Source: Halomarinibacterium sp034670265
Lineage (GTDB): Bacteria; Bacteroidota; Bacteroidia; Flavobacteriales; Flavobacteriaceae
Length of the DNA stretch: 64,000 bases
Reading direction: 5' to 3'
NCBI GenBank assembly: GCA_034670265.1
Contig: JAXMNU010000003.1
Coordinates: forward strand, 124,001 to 188,000
Shown: one piece after another, positions 26,759 through 36,126 of the stretch
Layout: the number at the start of each line of letters is the position of its first letter
Position numbering within the stretch: the first letter of the stretch is position 1
Position numbers and translations under genes: made by a program
Notes under the pieces: model-generated
Databases searched by the model: none
Told to the model about the DNA's origin: nothing
The model's input: only the letters and a program-made list of their open reading frames with translations

Positions 26759-27612
26759 AGGGAATTATACTAGCAGGAGGTTCGGGGACTAGGCTTCATC
26801 CACTAACATTGGCTGTGAGTAAGCAGTTAATGCCCGTGTATGATAAACCAATGATCTATTACCCATTATCCACGTTAATGTATTCTGGCATTCGGGAAAT
26901 ATTGATTATTTCTACGCCAGAAGATCTTCCTCTTTTTAAGAAACTATTGGGTGATGGAAAAAAATATGGTTGTGATTTTCAGTATGCCGTACAAGAAAAC
27001 CCTAACGGACTAGCTGAAGCATTTATTATTGGGAAAGACTTTATTGGCAATGACAAAGTCGCTTTAATTCTGGGAGATAATATCTTTTACGGCTCTGGAC
27101 TGAAAGAATTGTTACAAGCTAATAATGACCCCGATGGAGGCATTATTTATGCGTATCATGTGCACGATCCAGAACGTTATGGTGTTGTAGCATTTGATAA
27201 AGAAGGGAAGGCACTTTCTATTGAAGAAAAACCTAAAAACCCTAAGAGTAACTATGCCGTACCAGGCATCTATTTTTATGATAATTCAGTAGTAAGCATT
27301 GCAGAAAATATACAACCAAGTTCACGAGGGGAGCTTGAAATTACCGATGTAAATAATGTGTATTTAAAACAGGGAAGGCTTAGCGTAAGTAAACTTGATA
27401 AAGGTACCGCATGGTTAGATACGGGAACTTTTGCTTCACTTATGCAAGCTTCACAATTTGTTGAAGTCATAGAAGAACGACAAGGGTTAAAAATTGGCGC
27501 TATTGAAGAAGCCGCTTATGAAATGGGCTATATTACCAAAAAGCAATTAATGAAATTAGCCGAACCGCTTTTAAAAAGTGGGTACGGGAAACATTTAATG
27601 AAATTAGATTAA
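26755..27612 (+). CDS. rfbA: Glucose-1-phosphate thymidylyltransferase
   Basis: RfbA joins glucose-1-phosphate and dTTP to give dTDP-glucose, the first step of the rhamnose pathway, and is usually feedback-inhibited by dTDP-rhamnose. The 285 residues carry the nucleotidyltransferase signature GGSGTRLHPLT at residue 8, the SKQLMPVYDKPM loop, and LGDNIFYG with the metal-binding Asp. It is coupled to rfbB by ATGA and lies 1 base before rfbC. Confidence 0.96.
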   Translation: MKGIILAGGSGTRLHPLTLAVSKQLMPVYDKPMIYYPLSTLMYSGIREILIISTPEDLPLFKKLLGDGKKYGCDFQYAVQENPNGLAEAFIIGKDFIGNDKVALILGDNIFYGSGLKELLQANNDPDGGIIYAYHVHDPERYGVVAFDKEGKALSIEEKPKNPKSNYAVPGIYFYDNSVVSIAENIQPSSRGELEITDVNNVYLKQGRLSVSKLDKGTAWLDTGTFASLMQASQFVEVIEERQGLKIGAIEEAAYEMGYITKKQLMKLAEPLLKSGYGKHLMKLD

Positions 27613-27613
27613 C

Positions 27614-28159
27614 GTGGAAGTCATTCAAAGTCCATTAAAAGACTGTTTTTACGTAAAGCCGAACGTTTTTGAAGATAAACGAGGTGTTTTTTCAGAAACC
27701 TATAACCAGAAGCAGTTTGAAAATGCTACAGGCATTTCTGTAAATTTTGTTCAGGATAATCAATCCGTTTCAAAATATGGTGTATTAAGAGGGCTTCACT
27801 TTCAGACAGGGCAGATGGCTCAAGCTAAGCTTGTGAGAGTAGCTTTAGGTCGAGTACTTGACATTATTGTAGATTTAAGAAAAGACTCACCTACTTTTGG
27901 CAAGCAATTTTCCCTTGAAATTTCAAGTGAAAACGGATTCCAACTTTTTGTTCCAAGGGGTTTTGCCCATGGATTTGTGACACTTTCAAAGAATTCAATC
28001 TTCTGTTACAAATGCGATAACTATTACGATAAAGCTTCAGAAAGCGGCATTATTTATAAAGACGCAACCTTAAACCTCGATTGGTATCTTCCAAAAGAGG
28101 ATTTAATAGTTTCAGAAAAAGACTTGGAGCTTCCCACATTTAAGGAGGTTACACGATGA
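27614..28159 (+). CDS. rfbC: dTDP-4-dehydrorhamnose 3,5-epimerase
   Basis: RfbC is the double epimerase of the rhamnose pathway. The 181-residue cupin shows DNQSVSKYGVLRGLHFQ, which holds the catalytic histidine, and FVPRGFAHGFVTLS. It begins with GTG one base after rfbA and overlaps rfbD by ATGA. Confidence 0.95.
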   Translation: MEVIQSPLKDCFYVKPNVFEDKRGVFSETYNQKQFENATGISVNFVQDNQSVSKYGVLRGLHFQTGQMAQAKLVRVALGRVLDIIVDLRKDSPTFGKQFSLEISSENGFQLFVPRGFAHGFVTLSKNSIFCYKCDNYYDKASESGIIYKDATLNLDWYLPKEDLIVSEKDLELPTFKEVTR

Positions 28160-29016
28160 AAAAAATTCTTGTAACTGGAGCAAATGGACAATTAGGATCT
28201 TGTTTAAAAGATGCGTCTAAAAAGTTTTCAGAATTCGAATTTTTATTTGTAGACAAGGAGTCTTTAGATATTACAAACACTTTATCTGTAAATACGTTCT
28301 TTGAAGAAAACAACTTTGATTTTTGCATAAATGCTGCGGCATATACTAATGTTGAAAAAGCCGAAAGTAATAAAGAACAAGCTTTTTTAGTGAATGCAGA
28401 AGGGGTAAAAAACATAAGCTTGGCTTGTAAAAAATGTGATATAACCTTGCTTCATGTTTCAACAGATTATGTTTTTGATGGAAAGAAACTAACACCTTAT
28501 GTAGAAACAGACGAAACAAACCCTATAAATGTATATGGAGCATCTAAATTGAAGGGAGAAGAATACATTAAGGATATCTGCGATAAGTATTTCATTATTA
28601 GAGCGTCTTGGTTATATTCACAATACGGGCATAATTTTTTGAAATCTATTTTAAAGTTTTCAAAAGAAAAAGATACGTTAACTATAACCACCGAGCAAAC
28701 GGGGAGTCCTACTAACGCTAATGATTTAGCCGAAGTTTTGCTTCAAATTATAGATACTAATTTTAAAAAATATGGGATATACCATTATTGTAATGATGGT
28801 AAAGCCACTTGGTACGATTTTGCAAAATCAATTATAACTCTTTCTGGACTTTCGAATAAAGTAAATGTTGTAGAAACCGACTATTATCCTACTTTTGCAA
28901 AGCGGCCAATAAACAGTGTTCTGAATACGAACAAAATAAAGACGGCATTATTAATTAAACAGTATCCTTGGAAGGAAAGTTTAAATGCATTAATAACCTT
29001 AATTAAAAAAATATGA
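28156..29016 (+). CDS. rfbD: dTDP-4-dehydrorhamnose reductase
   Basis: RfbD completes dTDP-L-rhamnose by NAD(P)H reduction. The 286-residue SDR protein shows TGANGQLGSCL at the N-terminus, INAAAYTNVEKAE, STDYVFDG and YGASKLKGE with the catalytic Tyr/Lys. It closes the rfbBACD set and overlaps the Wzz-like gene by ATGA. dTDP-L-rhamnose is therefore one predicted building block of the polymer. Confidence 0.95.
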   Translation: MKKILVTGANGQLGSCLKDASKKFSEFEFLFVDKESLDITNTLSVNTFFEENNFDFCINAAAYTNVEKAESNKEQAFLVNAEGVKNISLACKKCDITLLHVSTDYVFDGKKLTPYVETDETNPINVYGASKLKGEEYIKDICDKYFIIRASWLYSQYGHNFLKSILKFSKEKDTLTITTEQTGSPTNANDLAEVLLQIIDTNFKKYGIYHYCNDGKATWYDFAKSIITLSGLSNKVNVVETDYYPTFAKRPINSVLNTNKIKTALLIKQYPWKESLNALITLIKKI

Positions 29017-30005
29017 GCCATCAACAACACGATGAAATTGACTTGGTTTATGTAATTGGAAAACTAAAACAAACCATAAAAAACTGGATTTCTCTTGCTT
29101 TTAAAGCAATTGATTTTGTTATAAATTATAAGTACGTACTATTAACTCTGGTTGTACTTGGTATCGGTTTGGGATACTTTCAAGAAATAAATACACCCAA
29201 TTCTAAGTACTCAGACTTAATTGTAAGATTAAATTTCAATTCTACAGACTATGTATATAATACTGTGGATCAAATAAATTCGAAAATAAATGATTTTGAC
29301 CAACAGTTTTTTTCGGAAAAAGGTATTACAAAAAACATTAATCAAATTAAAGAAATTACTATTGAGCCAGTCCAAAACCTCAACGATTTAATTGAAGAGT
29401 ATGAGCCAAACAATAGAAATATAGAAATGATTTTAAATACCTTTGAGCTTAATGATGAAAACCCAGCCGATTTTTATTTGAAATCTGCTTTTTCTTATCA
29501 TAAACTTAGGGTAAAATTAAGTGAAGGTGCTGGAAGGGATGTAATGGAAAACTTACTAGTATATTTAAATAGTGATACACAATTAAATAAAGAAAAGGAA
29601 CAACGAATAAGTGTTATTAAAAGCACCATTGGGCATAACGTGAAAAGCCTTGAACAAATTGATGATATCATTGCAGTCTATATTTCTAAAGAACAAAAAG
29701 AAGAATTAGTTCTTGAAAAAAATCAAGTATATGTTGAAGGAGGACCTTTAAACGTTCCTGGCCTAATAACTTCTAAAAAAGAAATACTTGAAATGAATGA
29801 AATGCTAAATCAAGAATTAGCGAGGATTGATAATATTGCTGTCCCTGTTGGAGATGTTACTATAGTTTATCAGCAAAAAGGACTGCTTGCTAAAAAAAGT
29901 ATAATTTACCCACTGCTACTAGTATTTGTATTTTTGTTTTCGGCTTACCTAGTTTACCTCTATAAAAGTTTAAGAGCTATTGCAAAGAATAATAATAGAG
30001 AATAA
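29013..30005 (+). CDS. Wzz-like chain-length/export membrane protein
   Basis: The 330-residue protein has two membrane helices (about 40-58 and 293-312) bracketing a large, probably periplasmic domain rich in helix-forming residues. This is the topology of Wzz and polysaccharide co-polymerases. It lacks the C-terminal tyrosine kinase of Wzc. The N-terminus (HDEIDLVYVIGKLKQTI) recalls Wzz-type N-termini. Place in the locus, between rfbD and wecB, supports a role in chain length or export. An exact family is not certain. Confidence 0.65.
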   Translation: MSHQQHDEIDLVYVIGKLKQTIKNWISLAFKAIDFVINYKYVLLTLVVLGIGLGYFQEINTPNSKYSDLIVRLNFNSTDYVYNTVDQINSKINDFDQQFFSEKGITKNINQIKEITIEPVQNLNDLIEEYEPNNRNIEMILNTFELNDENPADFYLKSAFSYHKLRVKLSEGAGRDVMENLLVYLNSDTQLNKEKEQRISVIKSTIGHNVKSLEQIDDIIAVYISKEQKEELVLEKNQVYVEGGPLNVPGLITSKKEILEMNEMLNQELARIDNIAVPVGDVTIVYQQKGLLAKKSIIYPLLLVFVFLFSAYLVYLYKSLRAIAKNNNRE

Positions 30006-30044
30006 GATTTCTATTACAACTAGTAATGTTCTTTCCATTTTTTA

Positions 30045-31178
30045 ATGAAAAAGAAAAACCTCATTGTTTTTGGAACGCGCCCGGAAGCCATAAAAATGGC
30101 TCCCTTGGTAAAGAGTTTTCAAAAGAACGAATCTGAGTTTATTACCAAAGTTTGTATAACAGCTCAACATAGAGAAATGCTTGATCAAGTGCTTTCTTTT
30201 TTTGAAATCACGCCAGACTACGACCTTGATTTAATGAAACCCAATCAGAATTTGTATTCATTAACTGCAGATATTATCACAGGGATGAAACCAGTTTTAG
30301 AAGCGTTTCAACCAGATTATGTTTACGTTCACGGAGATACTACTACGACTATGGCTGCTAGCATTGCCGCTTTTTATTCTGGGGCAAAAGTATGTCACAT
30401 AGAAGCTGGATTACGAACACATAATAAATGGGCTCCTTTTCCTGAAGAAATAAACAGGTCTATAACTGGGAGAGTCACAGATTTTCATTTTGCTCCAACC
30501 AAAACTTCTGAAGAAAACCTACTTAGAGAAAACATTAAGCAAGAGCAGATAGTTATCACAGGGAATACTGTTATTGATGCACTTCAGTTTAGTGTAGAAA
30601 AAGTTTCTAGACCTAGTTTTATTGATTCAGAAATTGAAACATTAAAAAAAATAATTACTTCAGAAACAATTATTCTTGTAACGGGTCATAGAAGAGAAAA
30701 CCATGGGCAAGGGTTTATAGATATTTGCAGTGCGCTAAAGGAGATTGCTACAACCCATCCCGAAATTCAAATTATTTATCCTGTTCATTTAAACCCCAAT
30801 GTTCAAAAACCAGTTTATGACCTTTTGAGTAATATCTCAAACATTAAACTTATAGAACCACTTAGCTATCCGGCATTTGTATGGCTTATGGCTAAATCCT
30901 ATATCATAATTACAGACAGTGGCGGTGTGCAGGAAGAAGCGCCAAGTTTGGGGAAACCAGTACTGGTTATGAGAGAAACTACCGAGCGTCCAGAAGCGGT
31001 AGATGTAGGCACTGTAAAATTGGTTGGGACGAACAAAGAAAAAATACTTAAAGAAGCCTATTTGCTGCTTAAAGACAAAAATGAATACAAAAATATGAGC
31101 TTACTCCACAATCCTTATGGAGATGGAAAAGCCGTAGAAAGAATAATTACATTTATTAAAGGATTAAGATATGAATAA
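30045..31178 (+). CDS. wecB: UDP-N-acetylglucosamine 2-epimerase (non-hydrolysing)
   Basis: WecB interconverts UDP-GlcNAc and UDP-ManNAc. The 377 residues carry VFGTRPEAIKMAPL at the start, the YVHGDTTTTMAAS segment, HIEAGLRT, VTGHRREN and the TDSGGVQEEA motif of the GT-B fold. Together with wecC it supplies UDP-ManNAcA. A role in feeding the nonulosonate module is also possible, since no separate hydrolysing NeuC is present. It overlaps wecC by 8 bases. Confidence 0.94.
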   Translation: MKKKNLIVFGTRPEAIKMAPLVKSFQKNESEFITKVCITAQHREMLDQVLSFFEITPDYDLDLMKPNQNLYSLTADIITGMKPVLEAFQPDYVYVHGDTTTTMAASIAAFYSGAKVCHIEAGLRTHNKWAPFPEEINRSITGRVTDFHFAPTKTSEENLLRENIKQEQIVITGNTVIDALQFSVEKVSRPSFIDSEIETLKKIITSETIILVTGHRRENHGQGFIDICSALKEIATTHPEIQIIYPVHLNPNVQKPVYDLLSNISNIKLIEPLSYPAFVWLMAKSYIIITDSGGVQEEAPSLGKPVLVMRETTERPEAVDVGTVKLVGTNKEKILKEAYLLLKDKNEYKNMSLLHNPYGDGKAVERIITFIKGLRYE

Positions 31179-32376
31179 TAAGCCCAACGTAGTAATGATG
31201 GGGTTAGGCTATATAGGACTCCCTACTGCAGCTTTAATAGCAAGTAGAGGTCTCAATGTTTTGGGAGTAGATATTAGAAAAGAAGTAGTTGAAACGATTA
31301 ACAAAGGCAAAATACACATAGTAGAACCCGATTTGGATGGATTGGTTCATCATGTGGTAAAAGAAGGCTATTTAAAGGCATCTACTAGCCCAGATATTGC
31401 AGATGTTTATTTAATTGCTGTACCAACTCCGTTTAAGGACAATCATGTCCCAGACTTGAGTTTTGTAAGTGCTGCAGCCCGTAAGATTGTTCCAACTTTA
31501 AAGGAAGGTTCTTTGGTAATATTAGAGTCTACTAGTCCAGTAGGAACGACACAAAAAATACAGAATTTAATACATAAGGAAAGGCCCGAATTAAAAGGCA
31601 AAGTTTATATTGCTTATTGCCCAGAAAGAGTTCTCCCTGGGAATATTTTACATGAATTAAAACATAATGATCGAGCTATTGGTGGTATAGATGAGGCATC
31701 CACTCAAAAAGCAATAGATTTTTATAAGCATTTTGTTGTAGGGGAACTCCATGCTACAAACTCAAAAACTGCCGAAATGGTTAAGTTAGTTGAGAATGCC
31801 TCAAGAGACAATCAAATTGCGTTTGCAAATGAGCTTTCTATAATTTGTGATAGTGCGGGGATAGATGTTTGGGAACTCATTCGTTTAGCAAATAAACATC
31901 CTCGCGTAAATATTTTAAGACCTGGAACGGGTGTAGGGGGACATTGTATAGCAGTAGATCCTTGGTTTATAGTTTCTGAGTTTCCAGAAGAAGCGCAACT
32001 CATAAAAAAATCTCGTGAGATAAATAATTACAAGACCCAATGGGCACTTGAAAAAGTAAAAAACGCATCGCTACAATTTAAGGTGGATAATGGGAGAGAT
32101 GCTATTATCGCTTGCATGGGACTAGCCTTTAAACCAGATATAGATGATTTAAGAGAGTCGCCAGCATTGTATGTTGCAGACGAATTAAAAAAACAAGGGT
32201 TTAAAACTATTGAGGTGGAGCCTAACTTAGAAGGCTCAATAGAAAGACCACTCTATTTAATTGAAGAAGCAATAAAAAAGGCAGATATCATAGTATATCT
32301 TGTTGGGCATAAAGGATTTAAGAATTTAAAAATAGATGCCTCAAAAATAGTGTTAGACTTTGTTGGCATAAATTAA
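31171..32376 (+). CDS. wecC: UDP-N-acetyl-D-mannosamine dehydrogenase
   Basis: WecC oxidises UDP-ManNAc to UDP-ManNAcA with 2 NAD+. The 401 residues show GLGYIGLPTAALIA at the N-terminus, the PTPFKDNHVPDL loop, SPVGTTQKI, and GTGVGGHCIAVDPWF holding the catalytic cysteine. The VDPWF ending after the cysteine is the ManNAc-type variant, unlike Ugd at 53424 which reads GGSCFPKD. A WecG/TagA-type transferase at 51329 fits the use of this sugar. Confidence 0.93.
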   Translation: MNNKPNVVMMGLGYIGLPTAALIASRGLNVLGVDIRKEVVETINKGKIHIVEPDLDGLVHHVVKEGYLKASTSPDIADVYLIAVPTPFKDNHVPDLSFVSAAARKIVPTLKEGSLVILESTSPVGTTQKIQNLIHKERPELKGKVYIAYCPERVLPGNILHELKHNDRAIGGIDEASTQKAIDFYKHFVVGELHATNSKTAEMVKLVENASRDNQIAFANELSIICDSAGIDVWELIRLANKHPRVNILRPGTGVGGHCIAVDPWFIVSEFPEEAQLIKKSREINNYKTQWALEKVKNASLQFKVDNGRDAIIACMGLAFKPDIDDLRESPALYVADELKKQGFKTIEVEPNLEGSIERPLYLIEEAIKKADIIVYLVGHKGFKNLKIDASKIVLDFVGIN

Positions 32377-32382
32377 ATATAT

Positions 32383-33231
32383 ATGTTAAAGAACTTTAGT
32401 GTATTATTGGCAGCAATTATTTTATTCTCTTGTAATGGTAATGAGCAGAAAGCATTACCCACAAAGTCAAGTGACTTTAAGAGAGTCTATGTGGATAATT
32501 TTACAGACACAATTGAGCCCTTTTGGAGGATAAATCAAATCACTCACCCAGATAGACTTAAAATAGTTGAAGACCCAACGGACCCTTCAAATGATGTCTT
32601 AAAAATTTCATTGGAAACAGGAGATAGTATTGCAAAAGGGTATAGAAATGAAATAGTAATTCATTCAAAAGATTCTTTTGGATATATAAACAAGTACTCA
32701 TATCGTTTTATGTTCCCTAAGGAGTTTTTTAAAAAAGAACCTAAAAGCGGAATTATTGTTTTAAATCAATGGCATGACGAACCGTATCCTGGATTTAGCT
32801 GGAAAAATAAGGCAATAAAGGTGAAGCCACCATTTGCTATGTATATCTCACATGATACTACGGCTACAAATTACAAAATGGTTATGCATTCTGGTGTTAA
32901 GATGGGAGCTGTAAATGAAATGACTGTTGCTGAATGGCCAAACGTTTTACAACCCGAACAGTGGTACGAATTTAATTGCGAAATATTTTGGAGCTTGTAT
33001 GAGGATGGCTATGTAAAGGCTAGTATTAATAATGTTTGTTTTGAAATTGAAGATCAATCACAATGCGTTTTCCCAGCTACTAATATGTATCACAAAAGAC
33101 CTAACTATTATAAAATGGGCTTATATTGGTCTGCGGGTCATACACATAATAGATATATTTATTATGATGATTTTAAAATGGAAACTAAGCGTATAGGCTA
33201 TTTTCCTCCTAGAAAAGATAGTTTAAAATAA
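32383..33231 (+). CDS. Lipoprotein of the heparin-lyase-like/jelly-roll family
   Basis: The 282-residue protein has a lipoprotein signal peptide with the lipobox ILFSC (cysteine near residue 17). The mature part reads as a polysaccharide-lyase jelly roll of the heparin-lyase I type: YRNEIVIHSK, SYRFMFP, IVLNQWHDEP and a C-terminal MGLYWSAGHTHNRYIYYDDFK, where such proteins hold substrate-contacting residues. It is most likely a cell-surface or periplasmic lyase that trims or clears the polymer made by this locus, as AlgL does for alginate. No catalytic assignment is possible. Confidence 0.6.
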   Translation: MLKNFSVLLAAIILFSCNGNEQKALPTKSSDFKRVYVDNFTDTIEPFWRINQITHPDRLKIVEDPTDPSNDVLKISLETGDSIAKGYRNEIVIHSKDSFGYINKYSYRFMFPKEFFKKEPKSGIIVLNQWHDEPYPGFSWKNKAIKVKPPFAMYISHDTTATNYKMVMHSGVKMGAVNEMTVAEWPNVLQPEQWYEFNCEIFWSLYEDGYVKASINNVCFEIEDQSQCVFPATNMYHKRPNYYKMGLYWSAGHTHNRYIYYDDFKMETKRIGYFPPRKDSLK

Positions 33232-33237
33232 TATTGA

Positions 33238-34710
33238 ATGCTTTTTAATTCTTTTGACTTTGCAGTCTTTTTCCCAGTCTTCTTTATATTGTATTGGGTA
33301 GTTTATAAGAATCTAAAGCTAAGAAATGCATTTTTATTGGTTTCAAGCTATGTCTTTTATGGCTGGTGGGATTGGCGTTTTTTATTCCTTATAATTTTCA
33401 GCTCAATAGTCGATTTTATAGTTGGCGGATTCATTTATAAAACAGAGAAGAAGAAAAAAAAGAGACTATTGCTTATAGTTAGTCTTGTCTCAAATTTAGG
33501 GCTGTTAGCTTATTTTAAATACACCAATTTCTTTATAGATTCTTTTATAAACTCTTTCAATTTTTTAGGAGGGAGTTTAGAGTCGTTTTCATTAAATATT
33601 ATTCTTCCTGTTGGCATAAGCTTTTACACATTTCAAACTTTAAGCTATACCATCGATATTTATCGTGATAAAATAAAGCCTGTAAAAGAGTGGTTACCAT
33701 TTTTCACTTTTGTAGCCTTTTTTCCGCAATTGGTTGCTGGTCCTATTGAGAGGGCTTCTCACCTTTTACCTCAGTTTTATAAAAAATACAATTTTGATTA
33801 TGACCGTGTAAAAAGCGGGTTATTATTAGCATTATTTGGACTGTTTAAGAAAATGGTCATTGCAGATAGGTTGGCTATATTGGTAAATCAAGTGTATAAC
33901 AATCCCACAGAATATTCGGGAATAGAATTATCCGTTGCTACAGTGTTTTTTGCCTTTCAGATTTATTGCGACTTTTCTGGATATAGTGATATTGCCATTG
34001 GACTTTCGAGGACCCTTGGGTTTGATTTAATGAAGAATTTTAATAGCCCCTACTTTTCAAAATCCATTACAGAGTTTTGGAGACGTTGGCATATTTCCTT
34101 GTCCACTTGGTTTAGAGATTATGTTTATATACCACTTGGCGGAAGTAAGAAGGGGAAATGGAGAACTTACTCCAACTTGTTTATTGTTTTTTTAGTAAGT
34201 GGGTTATGGCATGGTGCCGCTATTACTTTTGTTATATGGGGAGGCATACACGGTTTTATAATTGTAATTGAAAAATTTTCTGAAGACTTATACCGCAAAT
34301 TTTTGTTTAAGATATCTTTATTTGAAAAAGGCGCACTATCTATTAGATTTTTTAAATGGCTATTTACTTTTTTAATAGTGTGTTTTTCTTGGATATTTTT
34401 TAGGGCTAATTCTTATGAACACTCATTGTATATATCTAAAAATTTATTTGCTTGGGATTATATCAATAAAGAGGATGGTTTTATCTATAATTTAGGTCTT
34501 ACAAAGCCAGAATTTATTTTAGCACTTGTTTCTATATTATTGTTATTATTATTTGAATGGTTTAACAAAAAATACGGAGCGATTAAATATTTAAATAAGG
34601 AATTTGTAATTGTACGTTGGTTGTTTTATATAATAGCCGTATATGTAATAGTTGTTTTTGGAGTTTACGGAGGGGACGCCCCTAAGGAGTTTATTTATTT
34701 TCAATTCTAA
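33238..34710 (+). CDS. MBOAT family O-acyltransferase
   Basis: The 490-residue multi-spanning protein belongs to the AlgI/DltB-type MBOAT group that passes acyl groups through the membrane to O-acetylate an exported glycan. The signature FWRRWHISLSTWFRDYVYIPLGG contains the first histidine (near residue 285), and GLWHGAAITFVIWGGIHG the catalytic one (near 325). It is followed 2 bases later by an SGNH-like partner, the arrangement of AlgI with AlgJ/AlgX. Confidence 0.93.
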   Translation: MLFNSFDFAVFFPVFFILYWVVYKNLKLRNAFLLVSSYVFYGWWDWRFLFLIIFSSIVDFIVGGFIYKTEKKKKKRLLLIVSLVSNLGLLAYFKYTNFFIDSFINSFNFLGGSLESFSLNIILPVGISFYTFQTLSYTIDIYRDKIKPVKEWLPFFTFVAFFPQLVAGPIERASHLLPQFYKKYNFDYDRVKSGLLLALFGLFKKMVIADRLAILVNQVYNNPTEYSGIELSVATVFFAFQIYCDFSGYSDIAIGLSRTLGFDLMKNFNSPYFSKSITEFWRRWHISLSTWFRDYVYIPLGGSKKGKWRTYSNLFIVFLVSGLWHGAAITFVIWGGIHGFIIVIEKFSEDLYRKFLFKISLFEKGALSIRFFKWLFTFLIVCFSWIFFRANSYEHSLYISKNLFAWDYINKEDGFIYNLGLTKPEFILALVSILLLLLFEWFNKKYGAIKYLNKEFVIVRWLFYIIAVYVIVVFGVYGGDAPKEFIYFQF

Positions 34711-34712
34711 TT

Positions 34713-36125
34713 ATGTTTAAATTCTTTCTTAAAAGCATATTATTTTTTTTGTTATTCTTAATAACATTAAACTTTTCTGATAGTATTTTTAAAAATCTTA
34801 AATACTTTGAAAAAAGTATTATTGAATACCGAAACATTGACAAATTAGATATTGCTTTTTTCGGTTCCTCACATTCTTATTCTTCTTATGATCCTAGAGT
34901 TTTTGAAATAAACCTAGGAGTTACTGCTTTTAATTTTGGTGCTGGAGCACAACGAATAGAAAACACCAAACTTGTTGCCAAATATGTTTTACGAAAAACA
35001 CCCCCAAAATTGGCAATTATAGATATTTATAAAAACAGTTTACTTGGTTTTGAGGATGAAGAAGCTTTAGGGTTACAGCTTGAAACACTAGACAACCTAC
35101 CTATTTCAATAAGTAAAATAGATGCTTACATAAATAATGGAGGAGTAGAAGAGCTTCCTTTTTTATTTTCAACTACAATAAGAAATCATAATAATTGGTA
35201 TGATTTAGAAAAGACAAATTTTACTAGAGAACATTATGTTTTTTTCAATACAGAACTGCATAAAGGATACAGAACGTATAATCAATGTGTTGAAGATAAA
35301 TCTTTGAGTGCTTTACAAAAAAAGCATCAAAACAAAAAAAGAGCAGAATATAACTTTAAACTATCCGAAGATGAGAAACAGAAAATTGATGATATCATAA
35401 ACTTGTTTAAATCAAAAAACATTTCTTTATTGTTTGTAAACGCCCCAACAATCATAAATGAATATGATTTTAATAAAAAAAGGTATTCCGAACTAATAGG
35501 TGAATATTTAAACAAAAAAAGAATGACCTACATCAATTTTGATACTATTAAAGACTCACTTGGTTTAACAAAAGAGCATTTTAAAGACCCCAACCATTTA
35601 AACGGGAAAGGTGCTTACATTGTTTCATCTTATTTATCAGAATATATAAATCAAAATTATAGTTTTAGTGGCGAACTTCCAGATTCGACCCTTGAAAAGA
35701 ATAGATATTTTCAATTTAAAACTAATTTTCAAACTGCTTTGTTTAGAAAAGAAATTGATTCCCTAAATTCTGCTTTTTTGGAAGGAATGACTTCTTTTGC
35801 CATTTATAAAACCGATGATGATGGCATGTATGATTTAGTTTTTGAAACTTCAAAAAAACAAATTAATGACCTTAGAATAAAGATGAATTATGTTGTGAAA
35901 AAAGATGAAGAGAAATATCTTTATAGTAATATGTTAAATAGACTGGATACCAATGTGAGATATTTTAGTGTTTTAACTCAATGTAATGTCTATGAATATG
36001 AAGGTAAAAATTATATTGTTTTTCCATTTCAATATACATTACCTACTTTTAATAACATGCAATTTCAAGCTGGACCAGAATTTAAAAAAATAGTTTTTAA
36101 AATAATTGATAATAAAATAAAATAA
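34713..36125 (+). CDS. Exported SGNH-like protein, partner of the MBOAT
   Basis: The 470-residue protein has an N-terminal anchor (about 5-22). It resembles SGNH-type partners of MBOAT transferases: DIAFFGSSHSYSSYDP near residue 48 supplies the nucleophile-type serine, FNFGAGAQR the block II glycine region, and DPNHLNGKGA near 292 the D-x-x-H pair. After about residue 320 comes a domain I do not recognise, which may be a carbohydrate-binding or structural part. The role inferred is transfer of acetyl groups to the polymer outside the inner membrane. Confidence 0.6.
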   Translation: MFKFFLKSILFFLLFLITLNFSDSIFKNLKYFEKSIIEYRNIDKLDIAFFGSSHSYSSYDPRVFEINLGVTAFNFGAGAQRIENTKLVAKYVLRKTPPKLAIIDIYKNSLLGFEDEEALGLQLETLDNLPISISKIDAYINNGGVEELPFLFSTTIRNHNNWYDLEKTNFTREHYVFFNTELHKGYRTYNQCVEDKSLSALQKKHQNKKRAEYNFKLSEDEKQKIDDIINLFKSKNISLLFVNAPTIINEYDFNKKRYSELIGEYLNKKRMTYINFDTIKDSLGLTKEHFKDPNHLNGKGAYIVSSYLSEYINQNYSFSGELPDSTLEKNRYFQFKTNFQTALFRKEIDSLNSAFLEGMTSFAIYKTDDDGMYDLVFETSKKQINDLRIKMNYVVKKDEEKYLYSNMLNRLDTNVRYFSVLTQCNVYEYEGKNYIVFPFQYTLPTFNNMQFQAGPEFKKIVFKIIDNKIK

Positions 36126-36126
36126 C

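Noticed and set aside
32490..32498. TGTGGATAA, a perfect DnaA-box match
   Set aside because: A single box inside a coding region with no further boxes or AT-rich unwinding element nearby.
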